Shown here piece by piece: positions 27,901 through 37,600 of a stretch of 39,799 nucleotides of DNA. Position numbers and translations under genes: made by a program. This stretch comes from a virus: positions 1 through 39,799 of the IMG/VR virus record IMGVR_UViG_3300012353_000001; one strand, written 5' to 3'. The notes below the pieces were generated by a model that was not told the DNA's origin, did no database searches, and saw nothing but the letters and a program-made list of their open reading frames with translations. Numbering within the stretch: the first letter of the stretch is position 1; each line of letters starts with the position of its first letter.

Positions 27901-28818
27901 ATGAGTGATCTTCGAGTCGATTGGGCCCTCGGTGGCTGGAAGCAGAGCCGGTTTGCACGTAGCATATCGAACTTTTTGGGTGTCGACACGGATGGCTGGT
28001 ATGGCGCACAGTGCAAAGATTTCATAAACGCCTACTTTGATACCTTTACGGGTTGGATGCCGCCAGGAAACGCGATTAATCTGGCTACCTGTGCATTGCC
28101 GCCAAGTGTTCAGCGTATTCGTTACACGCAGGGGATGCAGGTAGAACCTGGGGATGTGTTCGTGGAAAATCGCGGACGCTATGGCCATACCGGTATTATT
28201 ATTCTAAGGACCGCTGGCGGGTGGGTCTCGATTGACCAGAATTGGTATAACGCTAACGATAAAGTCGGCAGTCCGCCGGGACAGGTCAACCATAGCTTTG
28301 CGCTACTCAACTGTATTTTAAGAATAGTTCCAGGTAAAGGAGGAAGTATGAATTACGAAACAATGGTAGATCAGTTGCTCAATGCGGCTGGCGTCAATCC
28401 GGATCACTCGCCAACTCAGGCGGATGTGAATCAGGCAGTGATCAATATCGACAAGAAGAATAAAGATTTTGAAGGTCAGAAAGCTGCAGCGGATGAACGT
28501 AAGGCATTTGTCGATGGTGTGGTAAAGCGTCTGGCAGCAGTCTTGGGCGTAAAGGTACCGAATGAAATCGGGGCGGCCAACGCTTTGGTTGATAAGATGG
28601 TGGCCAGTTATATCGGGCAAAAAGCTGCAGCAGATACCAGGTATGAACGCGAAAAGGTCTTAGCAAAAACCGTGGGTGCCAAGGACTTTGACGACCCGGA
28701 AGTCTTTAACCAAGCCGTATCTGTCATGACCGCCAAAACCGAAGGCAGCGAATCAGTACAAAACGTAAAGCTGTCGCAGGCTCGAGGGTTGGCGCAAAAG
28801 ATCGTAGACATCAAATAA
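27901..28818 (+). CDS. CHAP-domain endolysin
   Basis: This 305-residue protein has an N-terminal CHAP-type peptidoglycan amidase/peptidase: GWYGAQCKDFINAYF places the catalytic Cys38, VEPGDVFV and RGRYGHTGIII place His96, and VSIDQNWYN supplies the polar third residue. Residues about 140-305 are helical, with two similar stretches (GQKAAADERKAF and GQKAAADTRYEREK), possibly a wall-binding or oligomerisation region. CHAP enzymes cut peptide bonds or the sugar-peptide amide in the wall of monoderm hosts. It is placed far from the holin and has its own promoter, so its timing is controlled separately. Confidence 0.85.
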   Translation: MSDLRVDWALGGWKQSRFARSISNFLGVDTDGWYGAQCKDFINAYFDTFTGWMPPGNAINLATCALPPSVQRIRYTQGMQVEPGDVFVENRGRYGHTGIIILRTAGGWVSIDQNWYNANDKVGSPPGQVNHSFALLNCILRIVPGKGGSMNYETMVDQLLNAAGVNPDHSPTQADVNQAVINIDKKNKDFEGQKAAADERKAFVDGVVKRLAAVLGVKVPNEIGAANALVDKMVASYIGQKAAADTRYEREKVLAKTVGAKDFDDPEVFNQAVSVMTAKTEGSESVQNVKLSQARGLAQKIVDIK

Positions 28819-28819
28819 G

Positions 28820-29182
28820 ATGAAATACCTTCTTAAGATAAAAACATTGTTTTGTAGCCTCTCGTGCAAGCTCGGGCTGCATTACCGGGAATGGTACGGC
28901 CATGCACGTTTCCAGCCGCATGGTACATGCATATGGTGCCGCCAGGAAGTCGTAGCAGGCTCCGCTGACCTACGTCAAGGAGTAACCGCCTACCCAATCC
29001 CCCCGGACTGCAAGAAACTTCTGAGCACTTCAATCCAAGGCTACCAGGACACATACACCGTCAACGAACACGAGGGCGAACTGTTAGTATCGCCCTCGCC
29101 GGCCAGAACTCATGTACGCGGCCTCAAAATTACATATATACGTAAACCTACAGAAGAGGAAGAGCCAAAAGCTTACGGCTAG
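28820..29182 (+). CDS. 120-residue protein with zinc-ribbon-like Cys pairs
   Basis: The product begins MKYLLKIKTLFCSLSCKLGL, then HYREWYGHARFQPHGTCIWCRQ, giving CxxxC and CxxC pairs for a zinc site, followed by a beta-rich body. It is the last plus-strand gene, two bases after the lysin stop. It converges with the late block and overlaps its last gene by 35 nt. I see no clear terminator between them, so readthrough RNA is expected on both strands. Confidence 0.65.
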   Translation: MKYLLKIKTLFCSLSCKLGLHYREWYGHARFQPHGTCIWCRQEVVAGSADLRQGVTAYPIPPDCKKLLSTSIQGYQDTYTVNEHEGELLVSPSPARTHVRGLKITYIRKPTEEEEPKAYG

Positions 29183-29840
29183 AAAAAGTGCCCGTGCCGC
29201 CGGTGGCAGCGTACTGCAGGGTCACAGTCGTCGTGCCTTCGACGAGCCCGCTCAAGTAAGCGAACTGCATAAACTGCTTGTCGCCGGCGTTCGACTCTGA
29301 CTTAAAGCTCATAACGTTTTCACCACTAGCCCCTGCTGCAAGGGTGTTGGCACCAGACAATGCCGGAGCGGCCGACGTAAAGTTACCGCTTGCGCTGTTG
29401 TTCATAGAGGCGGACCACATAATAAGCAATAAACCGCTTTTGGATATTTCGACGTTAACAGACGGGCCGACCGTCGCAAGATCTCCAAACGTTGCTGAAG
29501 CGCGGGTCTCTGTTGCGGCTACGGCATTGTACTGGATATGGCGAGACAACTGAAGCGCCAAAAAGTGTTCAGCTGCGATATTCATCTTAACTGTCGAATT
29601 AGTATTATGGGATCTGGCAGACGTACCGCCGACACCACGGCCGGCTGCTACGCTAGGACAGATGACGGCATTGCTCGTTTTGCTCGTGTAATATATGATC
29701 TCACGATTACCGCCACTGTCCGGCTCAATTACTAAATACCCTTCGCTTGGATCCGGTAGAGAATTAACCGGGATAGTCGTATCAGTAGCAGTAATGCCGC
29801 TACTGAGCTCGGTGCTGAAAAAGTTCTGAAATCCTAACAT
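29148..29840 (-). CDS. Virion protein of the tail or appendage
   Basis: This 230-residue protein starts at ATG 29840, 7 nt after AAAGGA. The first half has the recurrent virion pattern LSSGITATDTTIPVNSLPDP, a YLVIEPDSGGNREIIYYTS strand set, GRGVGGTSARSH and VKMNIAAEHF. The second half is Ala/Ser/Gly-rich beta, ending GTFSSRKLLALPLL. Related proteins are tail- or base-associated in many uncharacterised phages. It is the last gene of the late block, after the two ejection-type genes. Confidence 0.72.
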   Translation of the reverse strand: MLGFQNFFSTELSSGITATDTTIPVNSLPDPSEGYLVIEPDSGGNREIIYYTSKTSNAVICPSVAAGRGVGGTSARSHNTNSTVKMNIAAEHFLALQLSRHIQYNAVAATETRASATFGDLATVGPSVNVEISKSGLLLIMWSASMNNSASGNFTSAAPALSGANTLAAGASGENVMSFKSESNAGDKQFMQFAYLSGLVEGTTTVTLQYAATGGTGTFSSRKLLALPLL

Positions 29841-29855
29841 GTTTATTCCTTTCGT

Positions 29856-32800
29856 TTATGCAAGTGCAGCTGCTTTAATCTTCTTCGGTTTGGCGGTAGC
29901 GAGCTTCGGCATCTTAGAACCCTTGATCTTCGAAGCTACTTTACGTGGGCGTGTCTGGAGGCTCCTGACGGCCGGTTTACCGCTAGCCACCCTAATCGCC
30001 CGGAAAGATACTTTTGGACCCGCAGACGCGGCCTGGCGCCCGCCTGAGCGAGATCCTGTTCGTCTAGCACTGACCTTTCTAGCTTTAGACTGCCTTGGCT
30101 GTCTAGTTTGTTTTGGCGGCTTTGGCTGGAGTGATTTGACCTTATTGCCGACCCAGTCTATTTGCTGACCGACGAGCAATGCCTTTTGAGCCTTCGTGAG
30201 ATCTGTCTGATCCGGGGTGATCAGGTTATTCTTGACGCCCCACTCAGCTTTGTAAGCGCCGACAACATCACGGTTAACCTGTGTCAGAAGATCTGCTTTT
30301 TGCTCATTACTGAGCGACTCGTATCGGGGATCGCGGATCACCGCATCAATAGCAGTTTGGACCTTGGGACCAGTATAACGGGTAATGGCGTCTATCTGGT
30401 CTTTATCGAGCTTTACGTCCTTGCCAAGTGAAGTGCTGACAATATTGTTAGGTAGTACGCCATTGCCAGTATCTTGTAGACGACGGAGTTCCTTAGTCAC
30501 GCCACCAGCGGTAGCGCGAACATCAGACGGCCGAAATGGGTTAATAGCCTGATCACCGGCGTCACTGTTGACTGGAAGATCGTTACCGAACGTATCTGTC
30601 TGCGTTGGGAGGTTTTCGCGAAGACCAGGAATACCAGCTTGTAAGGCTTGCCCAGCACCTTCTACCTGACGCTGGTTGGGGTCTGTAGCGCGAGCAATAG
30701 TACGGACAAAGTTCGGAATGATCGAGCCGGCGGTTTGCTCATAAAACTGACCGGCATAGCGCTGCGGATCGTTAATAGCATTGATTGTACTCTGGAGACC
30801 TTTAAGAAATGACTGGTTAACAATCGACTGTGCACCGACGCCTCCCGAGGAAACAAACGAGCTCCAAAAGTCTTGTCCCTCTTCTTGAGCTGCGTTGAAC
30901 TGACCACCGATAGCCATAAGGGTACCGAATGGCTGAACATAGTTCATACTCACCCATTCATCGCCCATGCGAACCGAATACGGCTGTTTACCTTCTTGTT
31001 TCCAGAGTTCTTGTTCTTTGGGGTCTTTGGGGTAGCCGAGGGTAATGTCGCCAGCTTTGCTGAGGGCGTAACCTGTAGAGATCAGGATCATACCGATAGA
31101 TCCGTCACCGATCGCCTCACTCATAGCCCGCTGGTCATAAGGAAGCCCCTTACGCATATTGTTAAATTGTTTAACAATCTCACGGGCAGTTCCGATCGGA
31201 GTCGAGTCAAGAACACGCATAGCAATAGAAGCCGGTATGCGGGTGAAGGGAACTAGAAACGTACCGACAGGACCAAGGTTTTTCTGTAGGCCGGCGGCGG
31301 CTTTGCCAAGCTTGGTCTCGTTGGCAAAGACTGCACGGTTCGCGTTTTCTTCGGCAAGCTTTTCAGCTTCACCACCCGGACTCTTAACAAAATCATCAAC
31401 GAACTTAGCGCGTTCAGCGCCTTTGAGTCCTTTTGTTTTAGCAGCAGCAAGCGCCTGATCGTTCAGTGAATTTTTAAAAGCACTGTAGTAGAACGGCTGA
31501 TCCTGCGCGCCTTGGTAGCGGTAGATAGCTTGTGTGTAGTTGTGAAAGACTTTACCGAGGGGACCGTTGCCGTAGTTGGTCTTGGGGATATCGTATTTCT
31601 GAGTAACGTTGCGGGCATCATAACCGGTCTTGAGGTATGTACCACCACGTTTTGCGCCTTCCTTAGTACCAGAGGCAGCACCTCGGAGCGTCAAAGTCTT
31701 TGTACGCTTACCAGTGAATAGTGACTGCGCACGGTCGGCAAGAGCGGCGATAGGATCGCTGATCGCCTTTTTACCAAGAGCCGAACTAAAGTTACCGAGG
31801 AGGTTACCGGTAGTGGTGACAGGGCCGGTAAGGAGGCCAGCGCGCCAGACGTCAGTAAGCCGTTTGCCGATCGAACTCTTCGGCAGCTTGGAGGCTACGT
31901 ATTTGCCGAGCTCATTAACAGCCTGGCCACGTTCGTCACTATTCGGAGCGGTTTTGGTTATGGCCTCTTTGAGCTTGCTGATAGTACTTCGAATATCGTC
32001 AGTAACATTGACGCCGGCTTTCTTGAGATCTCGTTCAGCACTAAAGGCCACACCACCCGGACTCCGTGACTTGAGGAGGGCAGCCACCTGGCTTAGCTGG
32101 CCAGAAGCAGTGAAGTGAGAAGACAGTGTGTCGTAGATGTCAGCGGCGCGTGCTGCATCGCCGGTACCGTTTCGAAACTCGAGCGCTTGTGCAGCGGCAA
32201 AAGCATCTGCTGCGTCTTGAGGCAAAATGGAACCGTTTTTAGTGCTTTTAATCTTGTCATAGATATCTGATGCGTGAGTATCGATACCTTTGGCCTGCAT
32301 TGTACCCAAGGCGCTGCGGAGCTGCTGTTTGTTGTTACCCTGGATATAAGCTGGTGCGCTCTCTTCGACAATCTTACTGACCTCGGGACCGACAAACGGA
32401 CTCTCTGGTACGGTCTTGCTGGCAAAACGGGTTGTTTTAATCTTACCGCCCGAATTCCCAGTAAAAGCACCGCCTAATGGAACTTCTGGTGGAATGTTGT
32501 TGACACTATCGCCACCTTGTTGTATAGTCTGTCCATATGATTGAGACATACCTTGGAGCCCTGGGGCAGAGTCTTCTGTTTTGGGTCGCGATAATACTAT
32601 ACCTCGTGCCGTACGGCCTGCTTTATCTGTCGCCAACAATTCATCGGCTATGGCTGCGTTTTTTGGTAATTGCGTTGTCTGTCCTGGTGATACTCTTAGT
32701 TGAGGTATCGCTGCATCCGATCCAGCTAATTCTGGCGTCGGTGCTTGACGGCCTATCTGAGCCGAGCTCATGCCAGTACGACCCGCTGCGCTGCCCTTCG

Positions 32801-33569
32801 GGGTCTGCCGAGTAAGAGCATCGATCGTTGACTGCAAACCGGCTTTGAGATCTGGATCCTTAACGGCCGACACAAGTTTCTGTGCAGCAGCAGTATCGCC
32901 GGCATTCAAGGCGTCTTCGATAGCTTTTTGCGCAAAGTTCTCAATACGCTGACCGCCAAGAGATGATACCGTCATATTGTCGACATTCTCTATAGCCTGC
33001 TTAGAACCGCTCTTAAGCGCTGCTTTAGCGGCATCTGCGGCCGCTTTTTTCGCTTGGCCTTTGCCAGGGCTGAAGCCAGCAACGTCAAGGCCGGCTAAGA
33101 CCGGAGCCAAAAAAGGAGCAAACTTAGCAATGCCTGGCTGCCCAGCCTCAGTAAGCTTTCGTTTGACCTGATCAGTCTGTGTCTGGATGGTATTGATCGG
33201 CTCCGGACCAGCAATAAAACTCTCGATACCGGTTGGCTTAGGATTGTTAAGCTGAGGCCTGCCAAGAGCCGCTGTGCCGAATGATAAGATCGAACGGACT
33301 AACTCATCAGCCGGACGACCAACACCTTGCTGGAGGGCGCCACCGACGCCCTGGGCGTACTGGCTGCCATAGTTAGCGAGGATATCAATAAAAGTTTTGG
33401 CCGGTACTTTACCGGTTGGCTGATGAGCCTGTGGGATCCTGGTCTGTACGTTTTGCGGCAGAGCCACACGATTCGCAATAGGGCCTTGGACGGCAACGTT
33501 AATAGGCCGAGCCGATGGCTTTGGCTGCTGTTGCTGTGGTTTAAAGAGATTAAATAACCAATCAAACAT
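29856..33569 (-). CDS. Large internal virion/ejection protein
   Basis: This 1237-residue protein is the largest in the genome. It has a short hydrophobic start (MFDWLFNLFK) and a Gln/Pro/Ala-rich linker. A helical region follows, with TGPVTTTGNLLGNFSSALG near residue 590 resembling the membrane-type segment of large polyvalent phage proteins. After that come a long helical body and an extremely basic Arg/Lys/Ala-rich tail (about 1150-1237). The size, helical character, membrane-like segments and place next to the spike suit an ejection protein that enters the host with DNA. The basic end would bind DNA. A transglycosylase motif is not evident. Confidence 0.7.
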   Translation of the reverse strand: MFDWLFNLFKPQQQQPKPSARPINVAVQGPIANRVALPQNVQTRIPQAHQPTGKVPAKTFIDILANYGSQYAQGVGGALQQGVGRPADELVRSILSFGTAALGRPQLNNPKPTGIESFIAGPEPINTIQTQTDQVKRKLTEAGQPGIAKFAPFLAPVLAGLDVAGFSPGKGQAKKAAADAAKAALKSGSKQAIENVDNMTVSSLGGQRIENFAQKAIEDALNAGDTAAAQKLVSAVKDPDLKAGLQSTIDALTRQTPKGSAAGRTGMSSAQIGRQAPTPELAGSDAAIPQLRVSPGQTTQLPKNAAIADELLATDKAGRTARGIVLSRPKTEDSAPGLQGMSQSYGQTIQQGGDSVNNIPPEVPLGGAFTGNSGGKIKTTRFASKTVPESPFVGPEVSKIVEESAPAYIQGNNKQQLRSALGTMQAKGIDTHASDIYDKIKSTKNGSILPQDAADAFAAAQALEFRNGTGDAARAADIYDTLSSHFTASGQLSQVAALLKSRSPGGVAFSAERDLKKAGVNVTDDIRSTISKLKEAITKTAPNSDERGQAVNELGKYVASKLPKSSIGKRLTDVWRAGLLTGPVTTTGNLLGNFSSALGKKAISDPIAALADRAQSLFTGKRTKTLTLRGAASGTKEGAKRGGTYLKTGYDARNVTQKYDIPKTNYGNGPLGKVFHNYTQAIYRYQGAQDQPFYYSAFKNSLNDQALAAAKTKGLKGAERAKFVDDFVKSPGGEAEKLAEENANRAVFANETKLGKAAAGLQKNLGPVGTFLVPFTRIPASIAMRVLDSTPIGTAREIVKQFNNMRKGLPYDQRAMSEAIGDGSIGMILISTGYALSKAGDITLGYPKDPKEQELWKQEGKQPYSVRMGDEWVSMNYVQPFGTLMAIGGQFNAAQEEGQDFWSSFVSSGGVGAQSIVNQSFLKGLQSTINAINDPQRYAGQFYEQTAGSIIPNFVRTIARATDPNQRQVEGAGQALQAGIPGLRENLPTQTDTFGNDLPVNSDAGDQAINPFRPSDVRATAGGVTKELRRLQDTGNGVLPNNIVSTSLGKDVKLDKDQIDAITRYTGPKVQTAIDAVIRDPRYESLSNEQKADLLTQVNRDVVGAYKAEWGVKNNLITPDQTDLTKAQKALLVGQQIDWVGNKVKSLQPKPPKQTRQPRQSKARKVSARRTGSRSGGRQAASAGPKVSFRAIRVASGKPAVRSLQTRPRKVASKIKGSKMPKLATAKPKKIKAAALA
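32500..32528 (+). promoter_or_regulatory. Consensus promoter antisense to the large ejection-type gene
   Basis: TTGACA, a 17-bp spacer and TATAGT make the closest match to a consensus promoter in the window, on the strand opposite to the coding gene. It ends 8 nt before an ATG. It may be chance, but it is as good as the main early promoter at 16341. Confidence 0.5.
32537..32815 (+). CDS. Candidate antisense gene for a 92-residue membrane protein
   Basis: A 92-residue frame opens 8 nt after the consensus promoter at 32500. It encodes three hydrophobic stretches (SLLFWVAIILYLVPYGLLYL, LWLRFLVIALSVLVILLVEV, IQLILASVLDG) and a polar end. The opposite strand encodes a low-complexity linker of the ejection-type protein, and antisense of hydrophilic codons tends to be hydrophobic, so this may be coincidence. 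If real it would be an overprinted small membrane protein, holin-like in size. A regulatory antisense RNA is an alternative. Confidence 0.25.
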   Translation: MIETYLGALGQSLLFWVAIILYLVPYGLLYLSPTIHRLWLRFLVIALSVLVILLVEVSLHPIQLILASVLDGLSEPSSCQYDPLRCPSGSAE

Positions 33570-33578
33570 CGGGGCTAC

Positions 33579-34568
33579 CTATGCAGCCCCGCCCTGCGTA
33601 ATCTTCTTGTAGTAATCCATCCAAGTATTGTTATCCGCACCAGGTGTGGAGTTGATCAAGCCAGCAGCAATCGAATCTTTAGCGGACTGGGTAGTATTAC
33701 TCTTTACAATCTTATCCAGGTTAGCTTTGAGCTGGTTAGAGCCAGTCTGCTGGTACGGCGTAATAGCGCTGAGCTTGCCAAGAAAGTCCTGTGTGGTACC
33801 AATACCGGAGCTGTCAGTTGTCGCCTGACGATAGATCTGATCAAGATTCTGGCCAAGCGATACAAGATCAGCAGCGGTCATACTGCCAAGTTTTGGTACG
33901 TAACTTTCAATCTGGCTTTTTGTCGAGTTGTAGCCGGCCTTAGCTTGAGTAAGGTTCTGGCCAATTGCAGCCAAATCGTTTTCCTGACCAGTTTTCAATT
34001 TGCTGACGTTGGTATCGTAAATATCTTTAGCGGTATTCTTAGCATTAGTGTAATACGAACTGTCTGCAATACCGCGGCCGCCATATACATTAGCGGTTTG
34101 AAGCGCATTTTGTGCGAAGTCATTACCAAGCTGAGAACTTTGATCGCCATAATTCTTGATAGTCGAATTAGTCTTATCTGATGCAACGCGGTCGAGGTTG
34201 CCAAAGATTGAGTTATAAACACCGTTAATGGAATTGATCTTATTTTGAATATCTCCAGGAGCGAACCCTGGATTGAACGCCGGACCGCGAGGAGCACCAC
34301 CGCCCCCGCCTCCTCCGCTACGTCCACCGCCCCCGCCAGAAGCACCGTAACCGGTATCTGCCGGAGCAGTAGCGGTTGGAACATACTTAGCAGGGATGTT
34401 ATCAATTGGAGCAGTCGTTGCATACGTTTCTGGACGGCCAGGTACGCCGGCACCAACGCCGGCTTTATAAGCGACTAGATCTTTTTGAGCCTGCGGTATC
34501 TGATCATACGCTTTTTTAGCGCTATTGCCGCCGAATAATCCTTTGAACCAATCTACGATATTGAACAT
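33579..34568 (-). CDS. Ejection-type or tail-associated virion protein
   Basis: This 329-residue protein begins MFNIVDWFKGLFGG, like the next gene, which starts MFDWLFNLFK. It has a Pro/Ala/Thr-rich section, a conspicuous Gly/Ser linker with runs of five and seven Gly (about residues 78-92), and a long helical Asn/Gln/Ser-rich second half. Paired proteins with matching hydrophobic starts, helical bodies and flexible linkers, next to the spike gene, suggest an ejection complex. A stem (GGGGCT with AGCCCC) covers the junction with the following gene. An extended -10 lies about 50 nt upstream. Confidence 0.65.
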   Translation of the reverse strand: MFNIVDWFKGLFGGNSAKKAYDQIPQAQKDLVAYKAGVGAGVPGRPETYATTAPIDNIPAKYVPTATAPADTGYGASGGGGGRSGGGGGGGAPRGPAFNPGFAPGDIQNKINSINGVYNSIFGNLDRVASDKTNSTIKNYGDQSSQLGNDFAQNALQTANVYGGRGIADSSYYTNAKNTAKDIYDTNVSKLKTGQENDLAAIGQNLTQAKAGYNSTKSQIESYVPKLGSMTAADLVSLGQNLDQIYRQATTDSSGIGTTQDFLGKLSAITPYQQTGSNQLKANLDKIVKSNTTQSAKDSIAAGLINSTPGADNNTWMDYYKKITQGGAA

Positions 34569-34616
34569 GTATACATGGGGCTAAAATCTCTGTGGTTATA
34601 AAATGTGGTTATTGTT

Positions 34617-34625
34617 ATCATACCA
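34617..34625 (-). promoter_or_regulatory. Extended -10 promoter for the ejection-type genes
   Basis: The minus strand reads TGG-TATGAT, in the 60-bp gap after the spike gene, with a start near 34610 and a leader of about 42 nt. The gap also holds a GTATAC palindrome next to the ATG. Confidence 0.55.
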
Positions 34626-34628
34626 TAA

Positions 34629-37600
34629 CTACGCTGATGTTATGGTTTCCCACCCAGTTGCCCCGCCAACGCGCAGCTTATTGAGGGTAGTATCAAAATA
34701 TATAGCGCCTTTGACGTATGTCGGAGCGCCTAAAGTCGTCGCTTGGACCGGCATTATCGTGCCAATCGTCCTAAAGCTGGCATCAGTCTCAAATCTTCCT
34801 ACTTCACTGGCAGCTGCGCCGCTACGCCTGTTCTTAAATACCATAGCCGTATCTTGTGAGCTTGGGCTGTCCGTACGAACTGCAGTAATCTCGGCCATAT
34901 TCGAAGTGTTATTTGGAGTAGCACTAACACGTCCGGCCGCGATCACCGCTTCCTGACCTGTTGTGCTGGAAGCACGGTAGATCTGAGGACCATTACCACT
35001 CGTATTCGTGGTATGCGTTAGTATGCCCGTCCTCGTTTCATCACCAGTAGTATGTATGACGTTGGTCATATTAGTTCCAATATCATTCGGATCAACAGCG
35101 TTCCATGCAGTATTCCCAACGTTTCGAGCTATAACTTGACTGGCACTAGGGGTGTTGGTCGTAGCTGGATGACGATGGTCTGATCGAGCTGCTACGTTAC
35201 TCGTTCCAATAGTAGCGCCTGAACCGTTGACGAGCGGAGCTTGTGACGTGGAGTGACCGGCTTCGGCCATGACTGGCATAGCGGCGGCCGAAAGCTGGGG
35301 TAAATTGGTATTGGCTAATGCTGCAACCAGACGAGCAGATAACGTAGTGCTAGAACGAACCGTATTGCTTAACTCGAGATGCATAAACGGCGTCCCGTTG
35401 GACTCGGCTAAATCGCCTTGAGTGTTACTCTGGGCCGTCAAGGCAGTGCCCTCTGCTGTTAAACCGGATGCTGCCGGGCTTGTACCGCCCGTGAGAGCAT
35501 TACTCGATACGGTAATGGCGGTCAATCCTTGATGATAGAGAGCGCCCTTAAAAGTAATAACGAGCGCAGCCGATACGCCAGTATTATTGTTCGACGATAG
35601 CGTAACTGCCACATTTCCCGTACCAATATTTGGATGAGCTTCAAGGGCTGATTGTACATTAGCAGCAAACGTCGCTGGAGTCGCGGAGTAGGTGATCGCG
35701 GCGGTAGCGACACTGTTATACGTCAACGTGATCGTGCCGCCGGTAGGGCCACCTGTTACATATAAACCCTGCGTTGCAAAAGAATCTTTAGTGCCAACAT
35801 CGAAACCATTGGCCTCCAGAGCCGATCGCACTACCTCGATAAGCTTTGTATTGTTTGAACTGCCTCTGGACAGTATCGCGTTAAAGATGCGCGGCACTCC
35901 ACTCGAAACATCCGCAAAACCATGCAGCTGTAGTTGAGCGTACCCTTGCGCCGCGAACGAACTAGCCACCTGATTAAAAATGCTGTAGTAGTTATGGGCC
36001 ACATCAGCGTCGTGCTCGATCGTCAACGTGCCGCCAGTTAAGCTCGTACCATCCCCAGTAATGGTATCGGTTGGGCTGCCAGATGAATAGAGGCTCCCTT
36101 TGAGGTTGGCAAAGCAGTGCAGCGAAGTGTTGACATTATCACCTGTAGCAACAACGTTGCCGGCCTGCACGGAGCTAAGCGCCTCCAAGGCTGCTTGTAC
36201 AGTTGCGGGTGACGCATTGTAAGCGATCGCGGCAGTTGTCTGACTCCGGAACGTCAAAGTAAAAGTGCCGCCTGAAGCATCCGTAGAGATCTCCGTAAGC
36301 ATATAATCTTTAGCTTTACGGTTGGTGCTTGACATAGCATACATAGCTCCTGGCACGTTCTGCCAATCTCGTAGTGCAATATATTCTGAGTTACCGTCAG
36401 TCTGTGGATGCGGCGCCTCGATAACAAGCGATATTGGACGCGACAGGTCAAACCAATAATTGCCCCATGCCCGGTAATTAGAACTAGCCGGATACGTAAA
36501 TTCGGCCTGCACTAAAGCAAAAGGTCGTTTACTGACAGAGTCGTAGCCTTTTGTAACAGTGAAACCGTATAGCGACAAAATGCTCGTTGCGTTTGTCAGA
36601 TCGACAAAAGCGTAAACCTTACCCGCCTCTTGAGCAATGAGAGTCAAACCTTTAACGATAGCTTTTATTTCGGTATCAGTCGGCGTCCTATAATTCTGGT
36701 TAGTGCCAGTCCCGAGCGTAGTAGGAATGTGGGTTAAAATATCGGCCATAGTATCGGAGTTGTCCGTCGCTGCCCCAGGATCGCCAAGCTGATTTATGTA
36801 CCCGGATGTTAAAGCCACACCCATAAACCACGTGCTTGTACCGTCGTCTTGGATATCTTCAGTATTAACCGTTACCTCACCGCCCAGCAATACAGTGTTT
36901 GTGGAGCCCTCGGCGATAGATACCCCTAAGTCGTTGCCTTCGGCGTAAAGACCTACGAACGTATTAGAAAATGTTGCAGCGCCGACAGAAAGCCCAGTAA
37001 CACCCGTAGGGGATGTTGGCTCACAGTTCATATGCACAAACGTATTGCCATTACCAACTTGCAAATCAATACCTGTACCGCCGCCTCCAGACAGACAACG
37101 AATACGAAAGTTCAAGAAGTAGTTATCATTAACAGGGTTACCCCCCATAACAATGCCGCTGTTGCAGACAAAAGCACAATTCGCGTAGCTTGAGTAGAAA
37201 GACACATTGACGGTATCTATAATTTCAAGGCCGATGTCAAAGTCATCCGCCCGGATATTTTCGACTTTAGCAAGTGGCGTATCACTAAAGTTCAAACACG
37301 TTCCTGTACCAACCGTGTTTGTACGGATGAAGTAAAAACCTCGTATCTCGATGCCTTCCATGCTGTCGGTAGCCATGGACACAGCGTCGGTGATGCTCGG
37401 ACCGCTTACTTCAACCTGCGTATTGAGCCCATAGCCACGTAGCACCGTACCAGCCTTCTTGATCACAAGGCCGGCTGTAATGTAGTAATAACCCGGCTGG
37501 ACCTCAATCTCCGCACCACCGCTCGGTACGGCATCAAGTGCTTGCTGTATGGTCGCGTAGTCCCCGGTTCCGTCGGCGCTTACCACGAACTTAAGATCAT

